Below are positions 1 to 39,342 of a stretch of 64,000 bases of DNA, piece after piece. The notes below the pieces were generated by a model. It was not told where the DNA came from. It did not search any database and saw only the letters and a program-made list of their open reading frames with translations. Positions within the stretch are counted from its first letter, which is position 1; each line of letters opens with the position of its first letter. Source of the stretch: Lumbricus rubellus (lineage: Eukaryota > Annelida > Clitellata > Crassiclitellata > Lumbricidae); assembly GCA_945859605.1 (NCBI GenBank), contig OX243821.1, forward strand, positions 34,567,167 through 34,631,166, read 5' to 3'. The translations under genes were made by a program, and so were the position numbers.

Positions 1-180
1 GTTAAGAACTTTTATGACATCATAGACAAAATTGTTAGGCCTTTAATAGACGTTATTGTTAATCTATTTAATTATTGTTTAGCGAAACTCTGCACATTCC
101 CCTCTCGACGCTTCGCGTTTTGGCTCTCGTCTTTCTGCTGCTCGGTGGTATACCCAAACACACGATGCGTGATTTATTAT

Positions 181-230
181 TTAGCCCTCCCAAGAGCTGA
201 GACTAAACTCCGACCATGGATGGGGGGATG
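181..230 (-). repeat. terminus of a GGGCGGAGTTT-type inverted-repeat element
   Basis: The text from TTTAGCCCTCCCAAGAGC to CTCCGACCATGG matches the right terminus of the 56.07-58.91 kb element (TTAGCCCCCCCAAGAGCC to CTCCGCCCATGG). It appears to be a solitary or truncated copy of the same family. Its other end is not visible in the window. Confidence 0.55.
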
Positions 231-369
231 TTCAAACACCCAAAACACCTTCCATAGCTGTGGCGTCAATTTACGAACGAAACTAAGATGGACCCATCAA
301 ATTCCTCCACTCAGTTATTCTACTTTAAGTGTAGTTGCAAAATAAGGTATTTATTTGGCTAGGCTGGTT

Positions 370-590
370 TCAAAGTTTTTAGCTGTAAACTTCAATCACA
401 AAACTTGCAATAGACCTACTATAGGCTTCTAGTAATGTATTTTTAAAATAGCGTGTTATTCCAAATCGGAAGACAATGAAATTTCAAAATATTTTTTAAC
501 TGCACAAAAATGCTTTTACAACTGCACAAATTCATTTTAGAACTGCACATTTTGTGTAGAACTGCACGTTAAAAAAAGCCCTGGTCACGA
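370..590 (-). repeat. dispersed repeat, inverted copy of 11980-12200
   Basis: This segment contains repeated GTGCAC/AACTGCACA blocks ending in GTTAAAAAAAGCCC. It matches, in reverse complement, the segment at about 11980-12200, and more weakly 13155-13245. The shared GGGCTTTTTTTAA end suggests the terminus of an unclassified mobile element. Confidence 0.6.
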
Positions 591-907
591 GTAGCCGAGA
601 AAAACAGAAGGCAGTCTATGAGGGTTATATTTATACAAAGGAGAGAGAAGTGAGCGGAAGATATACTGGCGATGTGAAATAAGAACATCGTTCACAGCAT
701 TGCATTTTGAAATTGACTCAATCGGCTTAAACAGTAAGAGTTACATAGGCCTAGCGTGTTTACGTTTTATTGTGCTTTTAACCTGCTTTTAAAATTAGCT
801 ATATGTGACCATGAATTTAATAAAATGTCTTAGTTTTGCATGATGAGAATTTTTGATGTAGCCTACTACTAAAGATATATAATACGAAATAAAATGTGAC
901 AATATTA

Positions 908-1035
908 TTTGACGACGAAATGAAAAACGACGGACTGAATACGACGATTTGCATGCGACGAATTGTGTTGCGACGATTTCATTAACGACGATATAAATTG
1001 CGACGAATTGATTACGACGAGATCATTTACGACCA
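908..1035 (+). repeat. degenerate tandem tract of ACGACGA every 14-17 bases
   Basis: CGACGA recurs about eight times at 14-17 base spacing, separated by variable AT-rich spacers. The even spacing with unlike spacers points to an old minisatellite rather than coding sequence. Confidence 0.6.
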
Positions 1036-1877
1036 AATGATAGGGAACCGATTTCGGGTGCGTTCTTCCATCGGTTTCTAGTCAGCGTTGCCACTCCTCG
1101 GGTTTTTTCACCAGATCTTGCGTTTTTCGATCCGAACTTGGGAAATAGGGTTTTTCGGGAAGAACATGGGTTTTTTGTTTTTTTCCCCGTTGCAGAAATC
1201 GAACCTTTCCAAGTTTCTACCAATTGTCCCTATCCGGACTTGACTACGGAAACGCAACACTGAACTCCACAAATTTTATTGATTTCATTTTGTCTTTGGC
1301 AACAATAACAACGATTAGAATTTATTCTCTTGACTACAAATCAACATTTGACTCGAATTTTTAATAATAAAACATCAAATTGTTTCAGAACCCAAAACAA
1401 AACAAAAACAATAAAGCAATAAAACTGTTAAACAATACTGCAAGTAAATTAGGTTAGCTCCAGTTGTTTATGCAATAAGCCAGTAGCAATTATACAGGTT
1501 AACAGGTAACAGAAACATATTGCAGTAGCAACGGTAATTTATTTATTTTATTGCAATACCAGTAATTAAATAACCATTACAGTAGAACCAGTAAGAAAAC
1601 AAAATTATACTAATTCTGGTAGTATATGTAATAATAATTGACGTGATCATATTCGTAATAAAAGTTCTATAGTAATATGGCGACATAAAACGCTTTCAGT
1701 AATTCGGATAATAGCAACACAAATTAAGATATTGGCAACAAATATTTATAACCCTGATAACAGTTCTGATAACAATGGTACAAGTAATTAAACGACTAAC
1801 AATGAAAACAATTTGAAATATGATCCGACTGCAGAAATTATACAATAAACAAAAAGTATTTTTGACAAAATTATTGT

Positions 1878-2098
1878 GGGGCGCGGTGGTCTAGTGGTGG
1901 CGTCGTTGCCTTGGAGCCGGAAGGTCCGAGGTTCGAATTCACCCTCAAGCCGCGTAATGACCTTGGGCAAGTCCTTCACTTACAATTGCTCAGCGCTTCG
2001 GCGTGAAACTCCGATGCAGTGTCCGCTCTGCATCGGGAACGCCTCTGATTAGAGAGAGCTTGAAGGGGCGCTATAACAAGTGCACAGACATACATACA
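1878..2098 (+). mobile_element. tRNA-derived SINE
   Basis: It starts GGGGCGCGGTGGTCTAGTGG (A-box-like), has a GGTTCGAATTC B-box about 45 bases on, and continues into a conserved body with GCTCAGCGCTTCGGCGTGAA. It ends in a tail with GGAACGCCTCTGA and TTGAAGGGGCGCTATAA. The same organisation recurs about a dozen times in the window on both strands. The tail resembles the 3' end of the LINE at 48612-49198. Confidence 0.9.
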
Positions 2099-2955
2099 AT
2101 GAAAGTTTTGACATTATCATCGGAAAGAGCACAGTCATTTTCGTTATTTGAGTAAAATTGCTTTCATGCGGCTCTTATTTATAAATTTATTGAATTTCTT
2201 AAAAGAGGTGTAAAGATCTCCGTCCTATGTTTTCAAAACAACATAATAATAACAACTTTGATTGAATGATTGATTGACTGATCTGACTAAAATTTGAAAT
2301 TCAACTTTTAATGACTAAACATTGTCGCCTAATTAAATCCTACAATTGTCAACAAAGAGTGTATACGTTCAACACCTCTTTTAAAGATAACAGAAATACT
2401 ATAACAAAAGTGCACCTCATCAAAAATCAATCTTTCGATCTTCTAGGCTTCCGTCAAAACCTTGTACAGTGAAACGTAACAGTTTCCAATAACCAAAGCA
2501 GATTGTAGGACTAGAACAGTATGGAAAATAATCGGCTCCCGTGGCGCCCTGCCGCCCTTCCATTCTTTATCCTTCTCCCGTCTCTATCCACTTCCATTCC
2601 AATGGCCAAGAGATAGGAGTTCAAATCTTATAGTCTGTCTTGTGGCCCCAAGTTTTTTCACTTTATACCCCAACGACGCAAAAACCAGTTACTTTTCCAC
2701 AACACTCAAACTGCACCACACATCTACACAAGTTTAGCGATACAATGGGTGCAGTGTAACACAGAATAAGCCTAAGCCCAATACGAAAATAACGCTGATA
2801 ATTTTGTGTGCAGAAATACCCAGCACATGCATTGTCAAAAAGTGACCGGTCACCCCATGCTTGGGACTGGCACTATAAGAATTCGGACAGTGCTTAGCGA
2901 CATCTTATATATTTATAAAGTGCCTCAAATGCGTCACAGAAAGTTGAAATCCATT

Positions 2956-2961
2956 TTTATT
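2956..2961 (-). promoter_or_regulatory. candidate polyadenylation signal of RYK
   Basis: AATAAA on the minus strand lies about 235 bases past the RYK stop codon. It is the nearest perfect hexamer I found downstream. Transcript data would be needed to confirm its use. Confidence 0.35.
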
Positions 2962-3194
2962 TCCTACTGGTTAACAAAATTGAAATGGGATGATGGCGGT
3001 TCTTATTTATAGGCAAAGTTGTATACTTTAAAAAGGTGTAGATATATGTAAAGTGGAGTTATATGATTTGTGTGTGTCTGTGGGCGACGTTATCCACCAA
3101 AGCTTTCTCCTGGAAAGTACAACATGTAGTTTCAGTAAATTAGAGACGTCAGAAAACTGCTGTGTGTGTGTGTGAAAGGTCCGTGTTGGTGTGT

Positions 3195-30441
<27,247 letters not shown>

Positions 30442-30538
30442 ATTCAAGCGACAGATTACAAACAATTTTCCGATTTTTCAGTCAAAACTTCGATACAGTT
30501 AATCCACAATACACGCTTAGTGTTAATCCATTCGCATA

Positions 30539-30583
30539 GCCTCGAAACCTTTCGCATAGCCTCGAAACCTTTCGTATAAAACC
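30539..30583 (+). repeat. 21-bp direct repeat upstream of RYK exon 1
   Basis: CGCATAGCCTCGAAACCTTT occurs twice in a row about 100-140 bases upstream of the start codon. The same pair is present before exon 1B (about 37865-37910). It lies in the probable 5' UTR or core promoter. Confidence 0.7.
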
Positions 30584-31185
30584 TCGGAACCAATAACACC
30601 GTTTTGTGAATGCTTTATTCCTCTAAAACTTGAATGAATTTCAATGATAGAATCCAACGATATTTCGTAGAGTTTTCAATTGTATTTAAACGTAAGAATT
30701 TGATGATTTATTCGTAAAATTGTCTTTATTTAAGAGAAGTCGATCGCAAGTAATAAAACGAGAGTTGTTGATGTAGGCTGGTCTTGTTGTTGTCCGCTGA
30801 ATATACCCTGCGTTGAATATTCATGATATGCAAATGAGGTAATGAATATTAATTATCCAACAGCTTGAGTGAGTGAGTGGCGCAGCAAGCGGTCAGTTAG
30901 GAGAAGTATTTTTTAACCGTTGTTCAATAGATGGCGTGATATCTGGTCTACTATCGCCACCTTGCGAATACGAGTTTGACTTTTACTTGGAAGATCGGTG
31001 AGCATGCAACATAATGGACAGAGATGCAGAGAGACAGACAAGCATACAGACACGCAGACAGAACCTAACCCTAAATCTAACCCTAAAAATGATGACAATT
31101 AGTTTGATGAATAACAAATGAAATAATTTATAGAGTTGAAACGATATTAAAATAATTTCCAGAAATCGCAATAAAGCAACAAAAT

Positions 31186-31400
31186 CGTGTTTAATGTGCA
31201 AAGAATTAAGTCACGACCAGTACAATTACCTGGGCATGGCGTTAAACTGCATCCATCCTTTGCCACAGGGAACCATCAACGTCCCTGTGCCGGTCCTAAG
31301 CCCGGACAAAATGAGGAAGGTTTGCCAGATGGGTGGCGATACGCTGGCAGTGAAAAACCAAAACGATTGTAATCCGCAAAAACCACGACACAAGTGACAT
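31186..31400 (+). repeat. RTE-like retroelement 3' end remnant
   Basis: CGGTCCTAAGCCCGGACAAAA with a following GGTTTGCCAGATGGG resembles the CCAGTCC-AAGCC-GGATAAA tail shared by many RTE-type elements. Relatives lie at about 42400-42450 (plus) and 43215-43260 (minus). The short frames across it have no clear homology. An identical copy is at 38518-38732. Confidence 0.45.
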
Positions 31401-31794
31401 AGCGACCCAGATGCTTCAAGGTGTCATGATGTGGAGCAGACATGCACAGGCCGGTCAGGACAGACCGATGGAGAGGGTCGGGGGAGAGAGCGTGGGACAC
31501 AACGGGCATTGACCCACGTTGTCCTTCATGCCTCTTTCTCATGATTCTCTTCAATCAGACAAGGTTTAGATGCTCCAAGATGTTAATGGTATGGAGCAGA
31601 CCTGCTGACCGGACCGGTTGAAGCTGGGCAACATGGCACGAGACAGACTCAGACAGAGAGTGGCATCGGGACTCCTACGGGCATTGAGCCTAAGGATATT
31701 GATGATGATGAGTACAATAATTATTATAGATGAGATGGAATACCACGGAGGGCTAGGAACTTTGAATGTATGTGCATGTTTGTTTGTTTGTTTT

Positions 31795-32010
31795 TTGTAT
31801 GTGCACTAGTTATAGCACCCCTTCAATCTCGCTACTCAGAGGCGCTTCCGACTGCAGCGCGGACACTGCATCGGAATTTCATGCCGTAGCGCTGAGCAAT
31901 TGCGAGTGAAGGACTTGCCCAAGGTCCTTACGCGGTGACTTGAGGTAGAATAGAACCTGCAACCTTCCGGCTGCAAGGCAACGAACATATCCACTACAAC
32001 ACCGCGCCCC
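31795..32010 (-). mobile_element. tRNA-derived SINE (copy A of duplication)
   Basis: Standard SINE in minus orientation, followed by a (TG)n tract. It was present before duplication or conversion, because the same copy is at 39127-39342. Confidence 0.9.
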
Positions 32011-33014
32011 GCATGGTGGGTGTATGGGTGTGAGTGTGTGTGTGCGTGCGTGTGTGTGAGTGAGTGTGTGTGTGTGTGTGTGAGTGTGCTTGTGCTTATG
32101 TGTATGTGTGCGTTTGCGATAAATAATGAAATAATAGTACATATAATATACATGTAATGTTTGTGTGTTTCGCTTTTCCAACATAATAATAAAAAAAAGA
32201 TGTTGATCATTTGCATAAATTGTAGGTCACGTGGTTAGCCCAAGTCACATCATCTAGTAGGCCTACGAATTAGTCGCTTAGTTATTCATGAACCAAGTAA
32301 ATGATTGACAGGTTCATAATGTGACCTGTTTTCACCTTTAGCCCTGCGGCGAATTTTTTTTTACGTGGACGACCTAGATAAAAAAAATTATATTGCCCGC
32401 TACAATGCTATCCCAAAAATGTATAGAATATATTGATGTAATATTTTGACGAAATAACTATACGCGCAAATGTAATTGCAACATTTTTGTTAAGTATAAT
32501 GAATATAATAAATATATTATGTCAAAATGTAGTTTCAGCTAGTACAACGTGATGGCTTTTAAGACACCTTTTAAAAATGATCATAATGCTAAATAAATAT
32601 TCATATCCTTAAAACGTTCTGCAGTTTGGTCTCATGTAGGTTTGTGTCGATTGCATGAAAAGTACATAATAATAGAAAATAAATAATAATTAATTAATAT
32701 TGCTGGAAAGAATCTGCGAACTATTATACAATTGTAGAATTTTTTCTCTTTTAAGACCATACACAACATTAATATCATGCATTGTTCAAAAAGCTTACAA
32801 TGTTTTATATTATAATATTCTTATATTATAATAATCATCGTCATTATAAATTATAAATAAATTTTTTTCTAATTATATCATAATTATTAGAATTCTGATA
32901 AAATACAGTGAATGTTTTTACATGATGGAAAAGACTTTTTCTCTTTACAAGGGCAACAAAAGATTGACTGAGTGGTTGTCTGTGAATGAATGAATAGATG
33001 AATGAGTGATTAAG

Positions 33015-33186
<172 letters not shown>

Positions 33187-33294
33187 AGCAACGGTTCAAC
33201 TTTGTGTTTAGACAACTGCAACAGTTGGATGGTGTTAAACCCGTATAGGATGCCATTACCAGCAGCGGCTGGCTATTTAAACATCCGTCTATCC

Positions 33295-33967
33295 CAGTGA
33301 TTCCCAACCTGTGTGCCGCGGCACACTAGTGTGCCGCGAGAACTTTGCAGGTGTGCCGCGGAAAAATTCTAAAATGTTATTACTGATTCAAAGCAAAACA
33401 TCCGAAAACATCATCACTGCAACATCAAAACTTAAGTCAGTTGGTCTTAATCTTTCACACTGTAGCTGTGTAGCAGGTTAAGATCTCCAATGGAAATCTT
33501 GATTGTTTTCCCAGTCATTGAATCTCAGTTAAAAAAGAAAGTTGCACCTAAATCATCGACAATTTTGACTGGATAACATGGGCGGAGTTGCGGAGTTTGG
33601 TTTCCGTTTTCTTTGGGAGGGGGACTAAAAACTTGGGCTTTGTTTGGGGCGAAGACTCAAATTTTTTCCTCAACCCAAAAAGTTGATTTTTTTCCCAGTA
33701 TGATTGTCGTCTCTGGAGCCTCATTTCAATTTGATCAGATCAAATTGATCTGCTGACTGAATATAGACTCACTATAGTACGCTATTATTTAGATAAGAGG
33801 AACCTTAAAATTAGAATAAATTATTATTAAATAATAGTGACAAAAAGATTAAAAATTGATAATTATAATTAAGTGTGCCGCGGAATTTTTTATTCCTTCT
33901 TAGTGTGCCGCGAAATTTTGTATTCCTTCTTAGTGTGCCGCAAGCCAAAAAAGGTTGGGAATCACTG
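33295..33967. mobile_element. hAT-type MITE with 8-bp target duplication
   Basis: The ends are CAGTGATTCCCAACC and GGTTGGGAATCACTG, with internal GTGTGCCGCGG repeats. GTCTATCC flanks both sides (33287-33294 and 33968-33975). The matching place in copy A is an empty site. It is a different family from the 22.1-kb MITE, sharing only the terminal bases. Confidence 0.94.
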
Positions 33968-34464
33968 GTCTATCCAGGTGTGCTCCCTCTTAAACAACCG
34001 TCTTACATTACTTGCATAATAATAGGGCAATTAAAATCGAGTTACAGGGCTCCGTATAACTTACCCTGTGCAATAATAGTATGGGATTTTACTACCGGGC
34101 ACTGTAAGCTTCCCACATAAACCATTTCAACGTCTGACTTCTAAGCAGCTGCAAAGACTATTTTCGACCACTAAATGGTCAATGTTGTGTCGTACTTTGG
34201 ATGACTTTTCAAACAGCTGGACTGCTTCGTTATAGGCAACTTAATAGCAATACATACAGAGTTCCATTTTATATAAAAATATGAGTCAACCATTTTGAGG
34301 TGTCTAATATTAGCAATGCATACAGCAGATCTTCAAAATGACGGCAACTTCTTTGGAAATGTGATGCGCACAGATAGGCTGGAAAAGGAGATGATGCTGG
34401 GGCTACGCCTACGTCCTCGGACTTTACCAGAATATAGTTCCTTAATAAACTTATAACAATTCTT

Positions 34465-34555
34465 TTGGGCGCGCTGGAGTCAGGAGCGCCTCTGAGTAGC
34501 TTTTCCTACATGAAGGAGCGTTATGTAACTGTCCCAATGAATGAATGAATGATTA
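34465..34555 (+). mobile_element. LINE 3' end fragment, copy B
   Basis: GGGCGCGCTGGAGTCAGGAG, CTCTGAGTAG and GGAGCGTTATGTAA followed by (ATGA)n. The duplicate in copy A is at about 27410-27490. Confidence 0.75.
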
Positions 34556-35214
34556 TTTGATCATGATTTTAAACCGTGTCTAACCATCATGTATCATTTT
34601 GTGACAACCATTTTGAGGTGTCCAATTCTAGAAAAAAAAATTGATAAAATAATAATTCTATTTAATTTACTAATTCCATTTTCATTAAACTTCTTTTTTA
34701 TATATCGCTTACTTGCAACCAAATTGTTACTGTGTTCAAACGTTGATAATATTTCCAGTTTTATTATTATATTATAATTTTTTGTACATAATTTTTAAGA
34801 TGTTCATGAGCTCCTCGGCAAAATTGTGTGATCACACTAAAGACGGTAAAAGTAATTTAGATTTTAGAAGATTACTGTCCAGTAACGAATGGCTGTTTAT
34901 TAGCGATGCATACCAAGTATCTTTCAAAGTAGCCAATGTTTTACCGAGTCCCAACTTTATATAGCATTTTCTTACAACCATGTTAAGGTGTCCAATTCTA
35001 GATAAAATAATTTTTTGGCCGAATAGTAATTTAATTTGATTTATACTTTCATTTTCATTCCACCTTTTTACATATCGCTTACTTGCAAGTTGCAACCTAG
35101 TTGTTGATGCGCCCATAAGTTGATATTATTTCCAGTTCCATTACTACATTATAAATAGGTAAAGCTCCTCGCTTGCTCTGTAATAGGCGGCCTATCTCCC
35201 ACTGGACTTCCTCC

Positions 35215-35450
35215 TCGCTCTTTAGACCGTCATGACCTTCTTGTACCACGGTCTCGGACTGTCACAGCCCAGCAACGTGCCTTAGCTTCTGTTTGTCTTT
35301 TGCTGTGGAATGACTTCCCTACCATGATTGGTACTCAAATCTCATCTGGTTCTGTGCATATCTTTAAAACTTTTATTTTTCCAGTGAAATCTTCGCACTG
35401 GGAGTGCCTAAGATTATTGTGAAAGGCGCTTTAAAAATACAAAAATAGTA
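35215..35450 (+). mobile_element. CR1/L2-like LINE C-terminal remnant, copy B
   Basis: Diverged duplicate of 27815-28080, ending in the GGGAGTGCCTAAGATTA and AAAGGCGCTTTAAAAATAC tail. Confidence 0.6.
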
Positions 35451-35856
35451 TAGTGTAGTATCAATGCATGTAGTAGTATTGTAATACAATTTTATAGGTT
35501 TTGATAAGAAAGAAAATAATGTTCTAATCGCATCCAGTCAAAACTGGTAAAATTGTCGATTAATTTTGATAAATAATTAAAATCAGTTTTTCAAAACGAG
35601 ACTAAAAATGGATCGAGATTTGGTTGGAAAAGCTTTAGTTAAGATAATCTTTGGGGGCAAAAATGGATTGAAATTTGAAAGTTTCTGCTGGTAATTATAC
35701 ACGAAAGAGACAATTTTTAAGGGTGTTTTAGCATAATGGCTTTTGTTAATAATTTAACAGACCGTAGTCGTGTCCTTATATAATCAAGTTTACAAGACTT
35801 TTAGGGTGTCAAATGATCCAGTTAACTGTTAAACAAACGTTTAGTATGTCCACAAA

Positions 35857-35907
<51 letters not shown>

Positions 35908-37661
35908 AATAAAGAGATAATTAGAGGAATTGTCGAGTTATCATTAAATCTAATCTAATCGGCGATTACATTTTGAAAAGTAAGTCCTAATCAATTTGAT
36001 TAAATCTTGTCCATTGAAATTAGTTGGAAGTGGGACAAAAATTTCAATTTTATCAAGCGCCAACGCGATAACGACGACGACGACGATGACGACGACGATG
36101 GTGTCGATGATAACGACGACGACAACGACGATGATGATGATAACGATGATGACGATGACGATGACATTGACGACGACGACGATGAAGAAGATAATGACAA
36201 GGACGACGATGATGACGACGACAACGATGATTATGATGATGATGACGTTGACAAAAACGAATAGAGAAGGTGCAGAACATATTCTATTCGAAGAGAAAAC
36301 GAATCAAAATGTCCGCTTGGAATGGGAGAAGAAGTCTCACTTTTGCAGACTAACAGAAAAAATTAAACTAAAATTTGGAAATTATTGTACTTTAAATACC
36401 GAACACAGTAACACACCCTCTGCTGGAGATCATTCATTCATTCATTCATTCATTCATTCATTCATTCATTCATTCATTCATTCGGACATTTGTATAGCGC
36501 TTTTTCAAGTAAAAACTACTCAGAGGCGCTCCCGACTCCAGCGAGCCCAAAAAGAACAGTTTTAAGTTTAGTAAGAAACGATTCTGGTAGAGCCCCAGGG
36601 TGTAGGCGCTGATCAAAAAGGAAGGCTATTCTAAACACAGAATAGTTTCGAGACTTCATGCTCCCAACCTTCATTGATTTACACCACTGCCAATAGCTAA
36701 ATATGTAGACACCTTTTTCAGCCATAATAGATATTTTATATAAGTTTGCAAATAACGATGGTAGGCCTATCTAGTAGAAACGAAGGTATAGCCTACTCGT
36801 TAATGGTAAGAAATGTCAATTAGCAACAAAAACGGTGTGTATAAAACGCTGTAACTAGGCAGCGACCAGTGCAGTAAGTCCAAAGCGTGGTGAAAAGAGG
36901 AGTGGACGCCACTCAGTCTGTCGCTACACAAATAACCAGCGTCTTCATTTAATGCAGTGCACTAATAATATCTTCCAATGCATTTGTCGCATTACATTAT
37001 GCCACAAGTTGAAAACGATGGCTAACTTATACGTTAGCTTTAATGCATTCAGTGCTAGAGACATCAAATTCTTAGTCTCGGCATAGGGCGGAAGGTCAGT
37101 CCTCTCCCTCTCTGTCTCAGCCTCTCATTGCTCTATTTTAACTTTTCTTTTGGGCGCGATATAAATTTCTAGATCACGATGTTTGCCGTGAAAGCCGCTC
37201 TTGCGATGTCTAAATTTACTGCAGGCTCTTTAAAACATATTTGTATCACCGTGGTTGGGGTGGGAGCGATTCTGTGTGGGTTTCAGTGATGCTTGGTTTC
37301 AATAAAGCTTTTAATTGATGATTAGGGGCGCTGTTTAAATTCTTGACATAAATGATTGAATAGCAGCCGAGTTGTTATACTCTAGTCTGAATGCAAATAA
37401 CAAAAGTTGTTCGTAGCTTGTTCTTATACGACAAATAATAAACGTAAAAGAGGTTTGTAATTATTTTGACCAGTTAGCGATGATTCCCCAATAACAAATA
37501 TATTATTTTGACAAAAAAAACCGTGTCAACAAATAGTTTTTGTTGCTTGCATTTATATAGCCAAAGAATATCCTTAAAAGAGGTGTGTAATTATTTTGAC
37601 CGGTCTAACGTCCCATTAATAAAATAACGGTTAGCCTACAATGAACGTAAACCATACTTAC

Positions 37662-37773
37662 CTAACAGCCGTTCAGTTTCCGTTTCGTTCATAAAAAGAT
37701 TAAAATGCGCCAAAATGATCGTAAAATTCACGATCAAAACAATCAAACGAACAAAAATCGCGATCGGTTTCAT
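37662..37773 (-). CDS. RYK: RYK exon 1B, intact duplicate of signal-peptide exon
   Basis: Same 112-nt length, same ATG and same GTAAGT donor, phase 1, as exon 1A. It differs at four residues (Thr5Ala, Val6Ile, Leu7Phe, Gly22Ala), all mild, with no frame damage. Spliced to exon 2 it would give an equally good signal peptide. It could be an alternative first exon with its own promoter, or a non-functional recent duplicate. Confidence 0.85.
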
Positions 37774-39126
37774 ATTCAAGCGACAGATTACAAACAATTT
37801 TCTGATTTTTCAGGCAAAACTTCGACAGAGTTAATCCACAATACACGCTTAGTGTTAATCCATTCGCATAGCCTCGAAACCTTTCGCATAGCCTCGAAAC
37901 CTTTCGTATAAAACCTCGGAACCAATAACACCGTTTTGTGAATGCTTTATTCCTCTAAAACTTGAATGAATTTCAATGATAGAATCCAACGCTATTTCGT
38001 AGAGTTTTCAATTGTATTTAAACGTAAGAATTTGATGATTTATTCGTAAAATTGTCTTTATTTAAGAGAAGTCGATCGCAAGTAATAAAATGAGAGTTGT
38101 TGATGTAGGCTGGTCTTGTTGTTGTCCGCTGAATATACCCTGCGTTGAATATTCATGATATGCAAATGAGGTAATGAATATTAATTATCCAACAGCTTGA
38201 GTGAGTGAGTGGCGCAGCAAGCGGTCAGTTAGGAGAAGTATTTTTTAACCGTTGTTCAATAGATGGCGTGATATCTGGTCTACTATCGCCACCTTGCGAA
38301 TACGAGTTTGACTTTTACTTGGAAGATCGGTGAGCATGCAACATAATGGACAGAGATGCAGAGAGACAGACAAGCATACAGACACGCAGACAGAACCTAA
38401 CCCTAAATCTAACCCTAAAAATGATGACAATTAGTTTGATGAATAACAAATGAAATAATTTATAGAGTTGAAACGATATTAAAATAATTTCCAGAAATCG
38501 CAATAAAGCAACAAAATCGTGTTTAATGTGCAAAGAATTAAGTCACGACCAGTACAATTACCTGGGCATGGCGTTAAACTGCATCCATCCTTTGCCACAG
38601 GGAACCATCAACGTCCCTGTGCCGGTCCTAAGCCCGGACAAAATGAGGAAGGTTTGCCAGATGGGTGGCGATACGCTGGCAGTGAAAAACCAAAACGATT
38701 GTAATCCGCAAAAACCACGACACAAGTGACATAGCGACCCAGATGCTTCAAGGTGTCATGATGTGGAGCAGACATGCACAGGCCGGTCAGGACAGACCGA
38801 TGGAGAGGGTCGGGGGAGAGAGCGTGGGACACAACGGGCATTGACCCACGTTGTCCTTCATGCCTCTTTCTCATGATTCTCTTCAATCAGACAAGGTTTA
38901 GATGCTCCAAGATGTTAATGGTATGGAGCAGACCTGCTGACCGGACCGGTTGAAGCTGGGCAACATGGCACGAGACAGACTCAGACAGAGAGTGGCATCG
39001 GGACTCCTACGGGCATTGAGCCTAAGGATATTGATGATGATGAGTACAATAATTATTATAGATGAGATGGAATACCACGGAGGGCTAGGAACTTTGAATG
39101 TATGTGCATGTTTGTTTGTTTGTTTT

Positions 39127-39342
39127 TTGTATGTGCACTAGTTATAGCACCCCTTCAATCTCGCTACTCAGAGGCGCTTCCGACTGCAGCGCGGACACTG
39201 CATCGGAATTTCATGCCGTAGCGCTGAGCAATTGCGAGTGAAGGACTTGCCCAAGGTCCTTACGCGGTGACTTGAGGTAGAATAGAACCTGCAACCTTCC
39301 GGCTGCAAGGCAACGAACATATCCACTACAACACCGCGCCCC
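39127..39342 (-). mobile_element. tRNA-derived SINE (copy B of duplication)
   Basis: Identical to the SINE at 31795-32010 and followed by a slightly longer (TG)n tract. Confidence 0.9.

Larger units (their letters stand above)
1..3194. other. 3' flank of RYK, no gene seen
   Basis: No exon with recognisable protein similarity was found here. The stretch holds a transposon terminus near 181-230, half of a dispersed inverted repeat (about 370-590), a periodic ACGACGA tract (908-1035), a fragment of the GCGTTGCCACTCC repeat (about 1083-1230), one tRNA-derived SINE (1878-2098) and the probable RYK 3' UTR. Short open frames here are not supported by composition or homology. Confidence 0.6.

Noticed and set aside
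1878..1950. tRNA gene-like A and B boxes
   Set aside because: The same head is fused to a long shared body and LINE-like tail in about a dozen copies. These are SINEs, not functional tRNA genes.
31187..31397. Overlapping 61-67 codon frames conserved in both duplicates
   Set aside because: Conservation reflects the near-identity of the whole 2.5-kb block, and the text resembles an RTE-type retroelement tail.
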